Of a stretch of DNA of 64,000 nt, positions 11,468 to 21,806 are shown in pieces. Position 1 is the first letter of the stretch. Every line of letters begins with the position of its first letter. The notes beneath the pieces are model-generated. The model was given only the letters and a program-made list of their open reading frames with translations. It was not told where the DNA came from and did no database searches. The stretch covers positions 50,057,475 through 50,121,474 of the forward strand of contig OY997659.1 of NCBI GenBank assembly GCA_963921795.1. Reading direction: 5' to 3'. Source of the stretch: Nannobrachium achirus. Lineage: Eukaryota; Chordata; Actinopteri; Myctophiformes; Myctophidae. Position numbers and translations under genes: made by a program.

Positions 11468-12187
11468 TAGTTTTACACGTACAGGTATAAAATGTGGCAT
11501 TCATTCATGAATTATCATTTTTGTTTACGAAATTATAAATTCATTTAGTCTTATAGTTTTAGTAGTCATATACTGTAGCTTAGTTTTTATTTCGTTTTTT
11601 TCCGTCTGTGAAAAAAGGTAGGCGAGGAAATGAAACACTGAGTTACAATGACAAGAACTAAGCAGTACTGTCTGTACAAGTCTGTGGCTTGTTAACTCAT
11701 TCATTGCCTTTTCAAGATGGCCGCCAAGTACCAGGATGCCATGTTCCTAAATTTCTAGTGCACGGGTCAATTTTTAGTGCACGGATCGTGCACGCCCATG
11801 CCTAGATCATGCACCATATGTGTAGTACTTTTTCACAGCTTTCAAACAAAAAAATCTGCTTGGAAATCCGTTCAGGCATTCATGAGATAGAAGCCTTCAA
11901 AGTCAAACAAAACAAACAAACATGGCTGCCATTCTGAAAGATGTGTTTGTTATGGGGCTAAACATGCAATTTCGCGATTGCGATCATGCCTAATACATTT
12001 TAGGCATTTTTGGAATTAAAAAAATATATAAATATGTTTTTGAAAAAAAAAAAAAAAAGTTTTTTTCAAAATGGCTGCCAACTCGGGAAACTCCGGGCTG
12101 TGGCAGTCTGGGGATACTGAAATAACATGGGAAACTCTGGCCTGGCATTTAATGAGTTAAGTTATGATATACAGTAAAGGTCCTCAC
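11468..12187. other. Intron sequence, no gene
   Basis: AT-rich, with a fragment of the TTAGTTTTAGTC repeat family (11545-11620, shared with 30550-31040) and poly-A at 12040-12057. No coding sequence other than the exon that follows. Confidence 0.6.
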
Positions 12188-12331
12188 CACGCTGTAGATC
12201 TGTGGCTTGCGTCTCTTGGCCAGGTCTATGATGTTGATGCCGTTGTAGTAGAGGTTCTCCATGCAGCCGTGGAAGTTCTTCCTGAGGAAGGTGCCAGGCT
12301 TGCCAGGCAGAGGAATGCCCCCGAAGCTCAG
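12188..12331 (-). CDS. cntnap5: Caspr-like exon: end of laminin-G domain 1
   Basis: A 144-bp exon, phase 0 at both ends. It encodes [20 protein letters not shown], then [18 protein letters not shown] and [10 protein letters not shown]. The [10 protein letters not shown] stretch carries the C-terminal Cys of laminin-G domain 1, and the RRKxQIYSV linker leads into domain 2. The acceptor is TTCAAAG with C at 12331 as first exon base. The donor is GTGAGG starting at 12187. An alternative GTGGTG cut three bases earlier would drop Val, but phase and the family sequence favour keeping it. The Lys/Arg-rich linker is typical of CNTNAP3/4/5. Confidence 0.92.
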
Positions 12332-12453
12332 CTTTGAAGAGAAGAACAAAGGAACAAAGGCTGCGTGTGTGAATGACCTGGGGGTCAAAATATGACTTGA
12401 ATGGGGGTCAAAAAACAGCTTCACATAATCATCGTATCATATATCATATCATA

Positions 12454-12638
12454 TCGTCGTTGTCGGGTGGAAACCTTGTATGTCCAAAACCGTTCGTTTT
12501 GGATACAAGGCGTTGTGTGCTTGTAGATCGGCTGTTTTCACTACTTTTGTGCGACGGCCTTGTATGATGAAGCAATTTGCAAAAAAAACAGACACATTTG
12601 AAACTTGGAGATACAAGGTTTCTGCCCGACAGTGACGA
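12454..12638 (+). mobile_element. TA-flanked TCGTC-family MITE (family C), internally deleted
   Basis: Ends TCGTCGTTGTCGGGTGGAAA and the inverse TTTCTGCCCGACAGTGACGA, flanked by TA at 12452-12453 and 12639-12640. Compared with full copies (about 260 bp) it has lost the left arm of the core palindrome. Confidence 0.8.
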
Positions 12639-12819
12639 TATCATCATATCATATCTATGTGCCACAAAAAAAACATTGATATCAGCATATCCTGTAAGTG
12701 ATATTACACTAATTGTTATATCTGTTCTCCAGGTAATTGTTTACCCCCCAAAATCACAAAGGCTAATTTGACCTTTGGGATAGGCCTACACAAATAAGTC
12801 GGTGTGTCCAAAATTGTAG

Positions 12820-13020
12820 TTACTGCACTTTAGACAACGTGTGTGAAAGCTTTTGGTACTTTAAGTACATTTTGATGCCAATACTTTCGTACTTTTACTC
12901 AAGTACATTTTGAATTCTGGACTTTTACTTGTAACGGAGTATTTCTACATTGCATTATTGATACTTTTACTAAAGTAAAAAATGTGAGATGACTTTTTCC
13001 ACCACTGAGTCTGAGTGCCA
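12820..13020. repeat. TACTTTTACTCAAGTAC repeat family fragment
   Basis: AGTACATTTTGATGCC, TACTTTTACTCAAGTACATT and TTTTTCCACCACTGAG match a dispersed family also seen at 24280, 30484, 32035-32340, 36655, 47548, 49340-49745 and 57750. Its end CAGTGGTGGAAAAAGTA is hAT-like. A TCGTC-family fragment follows at 13028-13160. Confidence 0.7.
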
Positions 13021-13199
13021 TACTGTATGTCGGGCAGAAACCTCCTATCTCCATTATTCTAACTTTTTTATTTTATTTTGATAAACGAACGTCCTACTTC
13101 ATCATACATACAGTACTGTACTACAGTGTCTCACAAAAGCATCAAAGAAGCAGATCCACGGCCTGGACAGCTGGTGTAGCGGTGAACGCAGTTACTTTT

Positions 13200-13690
13200 A
13201 ACTATGGTGAAATTCTTTCACCATAGTTTTCATAGAAAAACCCTCTTTCCATGCCACACCCGAAGGGAGAATTCAAGAGAATTTTATCGTCCAAACTCTC
13301 CTGAACTTGCCTGGTTAATAAACCAGACCGAACACAACAACACCCCCTGGCGGTAGTGGTGTTGTAGTACGGTCTGGCACCGATCCATTGAGATTCTATT
13401 TCCTTAACCAGCTTCAAGGGTTGGCCAATCAGGGTTGTATGCTTGGGGCACGTGGTTTCTGTAGGCTTGGGGCATGTGGTTTGGGGCAAACCCCAGAAAT
13501 GAAAACTCTTCCTGAAATCCCAGACTCTCTTCCCAAAACGAAGTGTGTGATAGAGGCTGGCAACGCCAGGCTACTCCTGAACTTGAATGCAGCATCTTAT
13601 GTTGAAAGAATTGCCCTCTCTGTGTAGAAATCCATGCTGTCGCACCAGTATCTCCAGTAGGCATATATTCACTTGATTATGGTCCAGATG
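13200..13690 (-). repeat. Repeat family M, interrupted copy (second copy at 15354-15600)
   Basis: 13200-13309 plus 13574-13690 match 15354-15600 in reverse (CTGGAGATACTGGTG, TTTCTACACAGAGAGGGCA, TTCAACATAAGATGCTGCAT, GGCATGGAAAGAGGG). Both are open in one frame over part of their length, but I recognise no protein. Confidence 0.75.
13310..13573. mobile_element. Inserted element with 12-bp direct repeats
   Basis: CTCCTGAACTTG occurs at 13298-13309 and 13574-13585. The related repeat at 15440-15470 (reversed) has the site uninterrupted, so 264 bp were inserted. The ends begin CCTGG on both strands but share little more. The long duplication and weak inverted ends leave the class open (Mutator-like is possible). 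Confidence 0.7.
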
Positions 13691-14042
13691 ACACCAGGCT
13701 GAGGCCCCCCCAAACGGGGGGATACAGAATACATCTAGTGCTTGGCGCTAAGCAGCATCTTGCCATATTGCACCGAGCGGAGCATAGGGCCCAACACGCA
13801 TTTTAAATACATATTTCACAGTAGTATTTTTTGTGATTTTCTTTTTTTTTATATATATTTGGAATCCAGGTCACCCCCTCCGTGTCCCCAAGAAACACCC
13901 AGAACAAAAATAAATGCATGCCATGAAATCAGTTACCTCTTTCAAAAGCTTTTTTTTTTTTCTTCTCCCCAATTACTGAACAACACTGCATCCATACATA
14001 CGCCTAAATATGGTTGTGTCAGCCAGGTCAAATTCGGTTTAA

Positions 14043-14598
14043 CCCGTTTAGGCCTAGGATTATTGACTGCTTTAACCAGTGAAAAATAGCAGATCTACAA
14101 GCTCACAGCTCACACAACTCTGTGCCGCGCTGTGAGCTTGTAGATCTGCTATTTTTGAAAAAGTTGTGAAAATGTGTGCAAATCTTTGAATATAATGTAT
14201 TTTCAAAGCGAACGTTTGTAACTCAAATTTTGCTCCTGGGTGGTCCCTGGAACTAGATATTTTGAGATGGGGGTCCGTGGCCAAATAAATATCAGTTTGG
14301 CGGTCCTTGACATGAAAAGGTTTGAGAACCACTGACATGGTAGTCTCTCAGGAACAGACTAACTAGCTCCAGTTGAGTGAAAAGGACCTTTTCTTTGACG
14401 ATGGCCGGCCAGATTGCTGACATAGAAACGTTGGTTTTTCAAAAAAATCTTAGGAGGATTCAAAAGACACTTATAGAATCGGGTAAAAAATCCAATTTTC
14501 ACGATTTTTCAAAAATAGCAGATCTACAGATCTGCTATTTTTCAATAGTTAAAGCATAAAATAATGACACACAATAATGTGTACCCGTTCTGAATAGT
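14043..14598 (-). mobile_element. TTAA-flanked family A MITE, reverse orientation
   Basis: TTAA at 14039-14042 and 14599-14602. The flanks join to match the uninterrupted sequence near 5835-5870, confirming a TTAA insertion. It holds two palindromes: 14082-14156 and a minimal one at 14511-14542, where the loop and half of each arm are gone. Confidence 0.85.
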
Positions 14599-14603
14599 TT
14601 AAA

Positions 14604-15125
14604 CATGATTTATGCTCCCCTTGGTGGAACGCTGTAAGGAATACATTCATATTTTAGTTCCTTGGGCTTGTTATATTTTACTTGGCCGAGCACCCCGGTT
14701 GAATCCCCACGCAAATTAACGATCATCATGGTGACTTGATGTTTGGAATCCAGGTCAGCACACATTTAACATACTAATATTTTCATCAAATTGTAAGATT
14801 TTTATATATCGGCATGTAAATCCTATCAAAATGTAAATGTATGTATTTTAATTTAGCCTGACCATAAGCAGGGGTTTTATGATGAAAAATGTATGACCAG
14901 AGGCATGAATGCCCCCATCCCCATCCCCTATACTGTATATCCATATCCATATCCATATCCATATCCATATCCATATCCTGCATCTCGTCTGTCAGGTGGA
15001 AACCTCATTTTGTCCAAAACTGTTACTTTTTCAGGATTCAAATTCAAAAGTATTAAAAATAGCAGATTGACAAGCTCAAATTTCGAGCTTGTGGATCTGC
15101 TACATATTATTACTGTATATATATC

Positions 15126-15174
<49 letters not shown>

Positions 15175-15290
15175 TTTTTTTTTGGGGGGGGGGGGGGGGA
15201 TTTCTCTGCCTTTGATGATAGGACAATAGGTTGACAGGAAATGGGGAGAGGGAGATGGCGAGTGACACGCAACTAAGGGCGTCTGGCCTT
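14604..15290. other. Intron stretch with hexamer and (TA)n/(G)n repeats
   Basis: A CCATAT hexamer array lies at 14936-14979, (TA)n at 15128-15168 and poly-G at 15183-15199. A fragment related to the TCGTC family (TCAGGTGGAAACCTCATTTT, 14992-15120) contains a short palindrome at 15055-15105. Confidence 0.8.
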
Positions 15291-15739
15291 AGTTGCGCTG
15301 CGACGCATTGTGAGCTTGGAGGTCGGCTATTTTCACTGCTTGATACCACACTGAACTAAGCATAATCAAGTGAATACTGGAGATACTGGTGTAAAAGCAT
15401 GGATTTCTACACAGAGAGGGCAGTCTTTCAACATAAGATGCTGCATTCAAGTTCAGGAGAGTTTGGACGAGGCAATTCTCTTGAATGCTACCTTTGGGTA
15501 TGGCATGGAAAGAGGGCGTTTTAATATCTTTCACCATAAAAAAAACTGCATTCATGGTCTGGAGAAGGCACTTTTTACAGATTGATAAAAGTGCAGGGGC
15601 TCAAGCCCCCTTTGATGTCTATGTGTGCACGTGCCTACAGTAGGTGCCTGGTGCCTTGATGCTTTTGTGAGACACTGTAGTGTGTATGATCAAGTGAGGC
15701 GTTCACTTACGAAAAATAATATAGTCCGTCAGTCACACG

Positions 15740-16355
15740 TTACACGTCACACTTTTGCCCTGCTCATATCTCCGCAACCGTTGCCCCAATCCATGCCAAA
15801 TTTTGCACACACACACTCCTTGCCTGCCAAATCACAACCTCCATGGCCCTCTTCTAGCGCCACCATGAGGCAGATTCTTGCAAAACACTGCTCCTAAAAT
15901 GTTTGCCCTAAAATCACGCAAATCGGTACACAGTATGTCTACACTCATCTCATCAACATGGATCTGTCCCATTTAGCGCCACCTTCGGGCAGATTTTTAA
16001 TACACATTTTTGGACACTACTCCTACAGATTTTGCCCTAAAATCACACAAATCGCTACACAGTGTGTCTACACTCATGTCATCAACATTGATCTGTCCCA
16101 TATAGCGCCACCATCAGCCCCATTTTTTGAAACACATTTTTGGACACTGCTCCAACAAATTTTGCCCTAAAATCACGCAAATCGGCACACACTTGCTCTT
16201 CTACACTCATGCCATCAACATGGATCTGTCCCATTTAGCGCCACCTTCAGGCCGATTTCTTCGAACACATTTTTGGACACTGCTCCTACACATTTTGGCC
16301 TAAAATCACGCTGGGACCTGACGGTCGCTTATCTCCCAATTAGGGAGTCTTACTG
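15740..16355 (+). repeat. Repeat family O with tandem units of about 130 bp
   Basis: GGATCTGTCCCATTTAGCGC and close variants recur near 15959, 16090 and 16220, each followed by TTTTTGGACACTGCTCC and TTTTGCCCTAAAATCAC. The copy ends GGGAGTCTTACTGG at 16355, about 55 bases before the LamG1 exon. Confidence 0.85.
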
Positions 16356-16364
16356 GTTCCATGT

Positions 16365-16396
16365 GATGTTGTTGTTGTTGTTGTTGTTGTTGTTGT
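16365..16396. repeat. (GTT)n microsatellite next to the LamG1 exon donor
   Basis: About nine GTT triplets on the plus strand; in the transcript an AAC run starting about 12 bases after the donor. Confidence 0.9.
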
Positions 16397-16407
16397 GTGG
16401 AACCCAC

Positions 16408-16592
16408 CTCATAGTCCACATCCAGGGAGTCTCCCTCTCCCTTGGTGCGGAAGTGCTGCGTGTGAGAGTCCACCGTGAGGTTGACCTGCTTGTTGAAGCG
16501 CTCCACCAGGACAGAGTGCCAGTGCTGGTCGTCCAGAAGACTGCCCAGTGTGACGGCCACGCGGCCACTGCTGAACCTCAGCCTGGTGTCAT
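16408..16592 (-). CDS. cntnap5: Caspr-like exon: middle of laminin-G domain 1
   Basis: A 185-bp exon from a CTTCCAG acceptor to a GTGGGT donor, entering in phase 1 and leaving in phase 0. It encodes [17 protein letters not shown], the conserved DDxxWHSV core of a laminin-G domain, followed by [20 protein letters not shown] and [11 protein letters not shown] is a potential N-glycosylation site. The intron starts with CCACAC and then nine AAC triplets on the minus strand, about 12 bases after the donor. The other flank on the plus strand is the end of a tandem repeat family (15740-16355) that stops about 55 bases short of the exon. Confidence 0.93.
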
Positions 16593-16659
16593 CTGGAAGA
16601 CAACAACAAACTGTAACCACTATGACCGACGGACTTAAAAAGAGGGTAAATCCCTAGTC

Positions 16660-16840
16660 TCCTTCAGAAGCTTTAACTATTGAAAAATAGCAGATATACA
16701 AGCTCACAGCGCGGCAACGAGTGCCGCGCTGCGAGCTTGTAGATCTGCTATTTTTTAAAAGTCGTGAAGATTAGAATTTTGACCCGATTCTATAACTGTC
16801 TTTTGAATCCTTCTAAGACTTTTTGAAAAACCCTATGTTG
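16660..16840 (+). mobile_element. Family A fragment with palindrome
   Basis: CTTTAACTATTGAAAAATAG, the palindrome 16683-16756, then TTTTGACCCGATTCTATAAC as in 4854-5417. Both ends are truncated. Confidence 0.8.
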
Positions 16841-18018
16841 AAAGCGTCGCCGTTCGCAACGCAGCAGCGGTCGCCGAAAACAGCACATAATTGCAAATAG
16901 GAAACTTTTTCTTCTTTCTATGCACCTGCCTGGCTACAGGTTTGCTCTACTGTTAGTAAATTAGAATGACAAAATACTGTAACAAGTTGACCATAGCCAT
17001 AGCTGAATGACATCTCACTGCTCCTGGTTCTTACAGGATGGGTAAAACGCAGAGGATACGTTTCAACTATCTGCAAAACCATAGGAGAAGTAGTTCAGTA
17101 AAGTTCCTTGTGTAGTTCAGTAAAGTTCCTTGTAGTTAATGAACTCCCACTTTGTGGCACTCTGGAAAGCTCACATGATGAACAGGAATTCTCTGCAGGA
17201 CTCTTCTTGAAAATGGTTGCAAAGGACCCCACGTTTAATGAAATTAACAAACACATCCCACAATATGCAGGGGCGTGTACAGTCGTTTTGAGGAGGGGGT
17301 GCTCAAGTGAAAAATATGCAGGGGCGTGCACAGACATTTTGAGGAGGGGGTGCTCAAGTGAAAAAGGGCACCTTATGAATGAAAGCAAGCAAGCAAGCAA
17401 GCAGCATGTAAAGACTCAGCACATCTGTGGTGTATTTACCACTTGCAGAAATAATGCCATATAGTCCCTTCGAGTTTTTTTTCCTAATTCATTTCATTCA
17501 GCAGTTTGTTTTGTCTCTCCAGCAGAGTTTCTAGTGTCTCTCTCTACTCTGGAAGAGAGGTTATACATGAACTCTGCAGCCGCACTGAGGCGCTCCAACC
17601 ACCCTGACAAGCTAAATGTTGCCTCAATCAGTGGTTCTCAAACTTTGTCATGTCAAGGACCCCCCAAATGGTATGTATTTGGCCACAGACCCCCATCTCA
17701 AAATATTTTGTTCCAGGGACCCCCAGAAGCAAAGATTTTAGTTCATTTGGGTTGCCTCAAGCTAGATGCCTAATAGATACAGTACATGCTGCTTTGCTTT
17801 GTTTCAGGGTAAAGGACAGACAAAAGGCAACACCTGGTCCTCTCTGTTTGTATTGTGTTTTATAGGTATAAGAGTGCCAAAATGCATAGGTTTTTATGCA
17901 TTTCGGGCGTTATGACCCCTACAAAAAATTTCGCCCGCGCTGCAAGTCGCCCCTCTGGCATTTCTTCATGCCCCACATACTACTAAAGCTTAGATCCGGC
18001 CCTGAGTTAATATCTCAC
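16840..18018. other. Intron stretch with small duplications
   Basis: TGTAGTTCAGTAAAGTTCCT is doubled at 17093-17132. A 51-bp imperfect duplication (ATGCAGGGGCGTG, TTTTGAGGAGGGGGTGCTCA) lies at 17271-17366. A fragment of the CAGTGGTTCTCAAACTTTG block lies at 17631-17735. No coding sequence before the exon. Confidence 0.7.
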
Positions 18019-18222
18019 CCAGGTTGAGGTAGAGAGCCAGCTTGGCGCGGTGCAGCTCCAGGGTGATGTAATCGCCCCTCTGCCCCTCCCCGTGCAGCAG
18101 CACCCCCTCGGCCTGGCGGCTCTTGAAGCGCAGGGAGATCACGTCCTTCACCGTGGACATGGACTTCTGGTTGAACCGGTACAGCAGAGAGCTCCTGCCG
18201 TCAAAGTCCGCCACGTAAGACT
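18019..18222 (-). CDS. cntnap5: Caspr-like exon: first part of laminin-G domain 1
   Basis: A 204-bp exon, phase 1 at both ends. The translation contains [18 protein letters not shown], then [13 protein letters not shown] and [13 protein letters not shown], the opening beta-strands of Caspr laminin-G domain 1, and ends in LYLNL. The acceptor is CCCCCAG at 18223-18225 and the donor GTGAGA starts at 18018. The acceptor choice is settled by joining the previous exon's terminal A to AG (Lys). Immediately upstream on the minus strand is a (CT)n run (18237-18326), so the polypyrimidine tract is itself a microsatellite. I see no frame disruption and strong identity to the family. Confidence 0.93.
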
Positions 18223-18232
18223 CTGGGGGAGG

Positions 18233-18236
<4 letters not shown>

Positions 18237-18308
<72 letters not shown>

Positions 18309-18326
18309 AAGAGAGAGAGAGAGAGA
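18237..18326. repeat. (GA)n microsatellite abutting the LamG1 exon acceptor
   Basis: Ends 15 bases from the exon; supplies the CT-rich tract on the sense strand. Confidence 0.95.
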
Positions 18327-18787
18327 TAGTACTTTTAGTTCGCTGGAGCACAGGGGCGCTGGAAGTGGGGTGCTGAGGGAGATGCAGCTCCCCTTTTGGT
18401 GGGGAGGAGAAAAATTCATTTTTCGATTGAGAAAAATGAATTTTCTTTTCTTTTCTTTTTTGATATAGGCCTATATATACAGTACACACACACAGAGCTA
18501 TATTAAAACAATGTATTTGACTTTGGGGAATAAAAGATGTTGAAAAAGGGTTTATCACATGGTCACTTAATCACATGGTCACCTTGCCACCTCCAGTCAG
18601 AAGGGAAGTCGAATTTAAATTTTGTTTTAAAATAAATCCCGCTTTGATGGCACACCAAGGTCTATTTATTTGAGAACGAAACTGTCTGTAGGCTCATTGT
18701 TGCTATACCGTTGTATATGGGGAATAAAAATCAGTAGAAAACTGTTACAAAAATAATACCCGAGTTTGTAGTGTGTGCGTGAGTGAC

Positions 18788-18888
<101 letters not shown>

Positions 18889-19127
18889 ATGTGTGCGTGC
18901 TGTGTGTTGCACTGTGTGCTAAAATAACTAGTAACTATACAGCTCCTTTTTACACCATTGTGTGGGAAATAAGCACCCGAAACCGTAATAAAAAGAAACC
19001 AAAAAACGTGAATTTTCGCATGAATTCCTCCAAGCTCAGCTCCTCTTGGGATTTGGAGTTTTATCTTTTATATTATATCGTCTCTGTCGGGTGGAAACCT
19101 CATATGTTACTTTTCAGGGTTCAAAGT

Positions 19128-19327
19128 NNNNNNNNNNNNNNNNNNNNNNNNNNNNNNNNNNNNNNNNNNNNNNNNNNNNNNNNNNNNNNNNNNNNNNNNN
19201 NNNNNNNNNNNNNNNNNNNNNNNNNNNNNNNNNNNNNNNNNNNNNNNNNNNNNNNNNNNNNNNNNNNNNNNNNNNNNNNNNNNNNNNNNNNNNNNNNNNN
19301 NNNNNNNNNNNNNNNNNNNNNNNNNNN
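19128..19327. other. Assembly gap (N run)
   Basis: 200 unknown bases. On its left is the start of a TCGTC-family element (19081-19127); on its right is a 60-bp tandem repeat, so the gap probably hides repeat sequence. Confidence 0.99.
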
Positions 19328-19447
19328 ATGAACATGGCCATCCAGCCAGCCACATCGCCACATACGGACATACCCACTAAGATGATATGAACATGGCCAT
19401 CCAGCCAGCCACATCGCCACATACGGACATACCCACTAAGAGGAGCA
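19328..19447. repeat. 60-bp tandem repeat beside the gap
   Basis: Two units (19328-19387 and 19388-19447) starting ATGAACATGGCCATCCAGCC are identical or nearly so. The period is a multiple of three and the minus frame stays open, but that alone does not make it coding. Confidence 0.93.
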
Positions 19448-20022
19448 GCTCCACCGCTCAAAAAAAAAGGAATCCGAGTACTTCTTCCACCACCGTAGAA
19501 AATGGATGAATTCTAAATTCCCAGAAGACTCTCCTTGGTAATGTGCGGATCGGATGCTCAACCATCACAGAGTCGGGGATTTAACGTTTCTTTTTTTCTT
19601 TCTTTTTGTCACATTCTCTCTGACTGGAGATCAATTCCTCTCTGCAATTTCTCTGAGGCGAAATGAGTTTTTAACTCAAAACATCTGATTGGAACTCTGG
19701 CTGTACTTCACTGTTACTTCTCCCAGCTATGTCTTAAAAAAATAAAATAATAACGTATCGCCATTCCTACGGCTTTCCTTGAATCTCAATCCGGCAGATG
19801 TCGATAAAAAAGAAAAAAAAAAGAAACAGACAGTAGTGTGCTACAACATAGAGGCAATGCAGAAGTATTTTTTTTTTTCTTCCCTTTTTTTTTGCCTGAA
19901 TACATTATATTTTCTGAAGGGTTTCAGCCCTGTAGGTTGGACTGTCTGAATAAATAATGCAATCTCCAACTTACACCTGCTATTTTAATGCAGCACGGTG
20001 CAGCATTGAGGGACGATGACGT

Positions 20023-20053
<31 letters not shown>

Positions 20054-20060
20054 GGGGGGG

Positions 20061-20104
<44 letters not shown>

Positions 20105-20276
20105 CTTGTTACATCTGGGGGAATTGTTGAGTGTATATGAAACAGTGTCAAGGGTTTACAGTAGCAAAAGGAGTTTAACACAATCATACTCGTCCAGTGT
20201 GTATGAATGGGCATCAAAATATCCTTTCTTTATTCAGACACAATAATTTGTAGGCATGGATGATATACAGTAGAGC
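19448..20276. other. Intron stretch, no gene
   Basis: AT-rich unique-looking sequence with poly-A and poly-T runs. A compound microsatellite (GT)n-(G)28-(GA)n lies at 20022-20100. Confidence 0.7.
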
Positions 20277-20920
20277 AGGGGTCTTCAAAGTTTTCAGGCC
20301 AAGGACCCCTTAGTTGAGAGAGAGATGAAGCAGGGAGGGACCCCCACCACCTGTTCATAGATTCCATACAGTTTCATCGTTTGGCAGTCACAGCACAATC
20401 GTCAGTGTATTTTGGATTCATGTCAATTTGTGTTTTCAGATTTTTAACCGCTTCAGCTGTCAATACCTAAACTTGATCTTTCACTGTGTACTTAGTCTGC
20501 TCTTTTTCCCCTCTACACCAACGCTCTTTGCCAAAAATAGGCGATCTACGAGCTCACAGCGCCTCGCAGCGCGAGGCGTTGTGAGCTTGTAGATCGTCTG
20601 TTTTTGGCTAAAGTTCTCCGAATATGGATGCTAGGGTTCAAGTGGTTAATATGAAAAAGGAGGCAAAAATATTTTTCTGTTTTATATCATCTATATTAAA
20701 TTCAAATCTGTTTATGTGGCTGTCTTATAAGTGTGCTGTGCGCTTGCAGGTCTGCCATTTTCACTATTTTTGTGCGGCAGTCTTGTGTGACGAAGCTGGG
20801 TTTTACTCGTGAAAAAACGTACACATTTGAAACTTGGAGATACGAGGTTTCTGCCCCGACAGTGACAATATGTTGGCTATTCAAAAATAGCTGATGTACA
20901 AGGTTCCAGGGGGTATATAT
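20277..20920. mobile_element. GGGGTCTTCAA (hAT-like) element fragment with palindrome
   Basis: Starts CAGGGGTCTTCAAAG and shares TTAGTTGAGAGAGAGATGAA, ACTTAGTCTGCTCTTTTTCC and the palindrome (20531-20610) with the reverse copy at 44446-44892. From about 20730 it runs into a TCGTC-family fragment (AGATACGAGGTTTCTGCC). Its own right end is missing. Confidence 0.75.
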
Positions 20921-20924
20921 TCAT

Positions 20925-21055
20925 TTATTTCTTTATTAATTTTAACAGCTGAAATCAATAATATATCAATATTCTGGTATTAACCTGCGGGCCGCATTAA
21001 GTGAAGGTGGGGGCCGCATGTGGCCCCCGGGCCGCCAGTTGCCCATGTATGCCCC
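20925..21055 (-). mobile_element. Partial copy of the GGGCAACTGG family
   Basis: TTCTGGTATTAACCTGCGGG and GGCCGCCAGTTGCCCATGTA match 4062-4200 in reverse. Confidence 0.75.
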
Positions 21056-21212
21056 AAAACACTGAATCACCAATACAACACTGCCCCTGACACCCCACCT
21101 TTTAACAGCAAACACTTTCACTCAGCGCATGTTCTATCCCGTCCCTCATTCTGTTATCCTTTCATTAAGCAGTGATGTTAGAGGCCACCTCTGTGGAGCT
21201 CGGCGCCCAGAA

Positions 21213-21798
21213 CAGTGGCGTCAGTTCAGCAAAAGCTAGGGTATGGCAAAGATGGGAGTCCTCATGGAAAATAGGCATTAGACTACATTTTGGATAACAC
21301 GGTTCTATTGTGAAAATAGCAGATCTACATGCTCACAACGCCTCACAGCATGTAGATCGGCTATTTTCACAATGTCTGAAAAAAGAAAAAAAAAGAAAAA
21401 CGACTTTTGTCTGGGTTTTTTACACAGGTTTCTACGGTTTCTTGGGCTGGATATGGCATCCTGGAATGGTTTTTCAAGTGCAGCTAAATGTGCCATAATT
21501 ACTGTAACAATAATACATTGCACCTGTGCAGCTGACCTGCGGAACCTGGGAATATACCCTTTTGTCAAGCTGGGGAGAATGCAGGTGTGGAGAATATAAT
21601 ATAATACCTTGTTAAAGTGACCATTATGTTACATTTTGCATTTGTTGTTATTTTACTGTAATTTAACAACATAATAACCAGCGCAGCGATAGACAAAGAG
21701 ACATTCATGGATTTATATTTAAAAGTAGCTTTTATTTTCCCCCCCGGACCCAGGGTATGGCAGCTGCATACCCCTGCCATACCCAATTGACGCCCCTG
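21213..21798. mobile_element. hAT-like element CAGTGGCGTCAGTT (family J) with 8-bp duplication
   Basis: GCCCAGAA at 21205-21212 and 21799-21806 flanks ends CAGTGGCGTCAGTT and AATTGACGCCCCTG, 586 bp. It contains a palindrome variant at 21309-21371 whose arms read ACATGCTC/GAGCATGT. Other copies: 29191-29886 and 39118-39957. Confidence 0.9.
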
Positions 21799-21806
21799 GC
21801 CCAGAA

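Noticed and set aside
14786-14983. Open frame of repeated Met-Asp
   Set aside because: Translation of the CCATAT hexamer array at 14936-14979.
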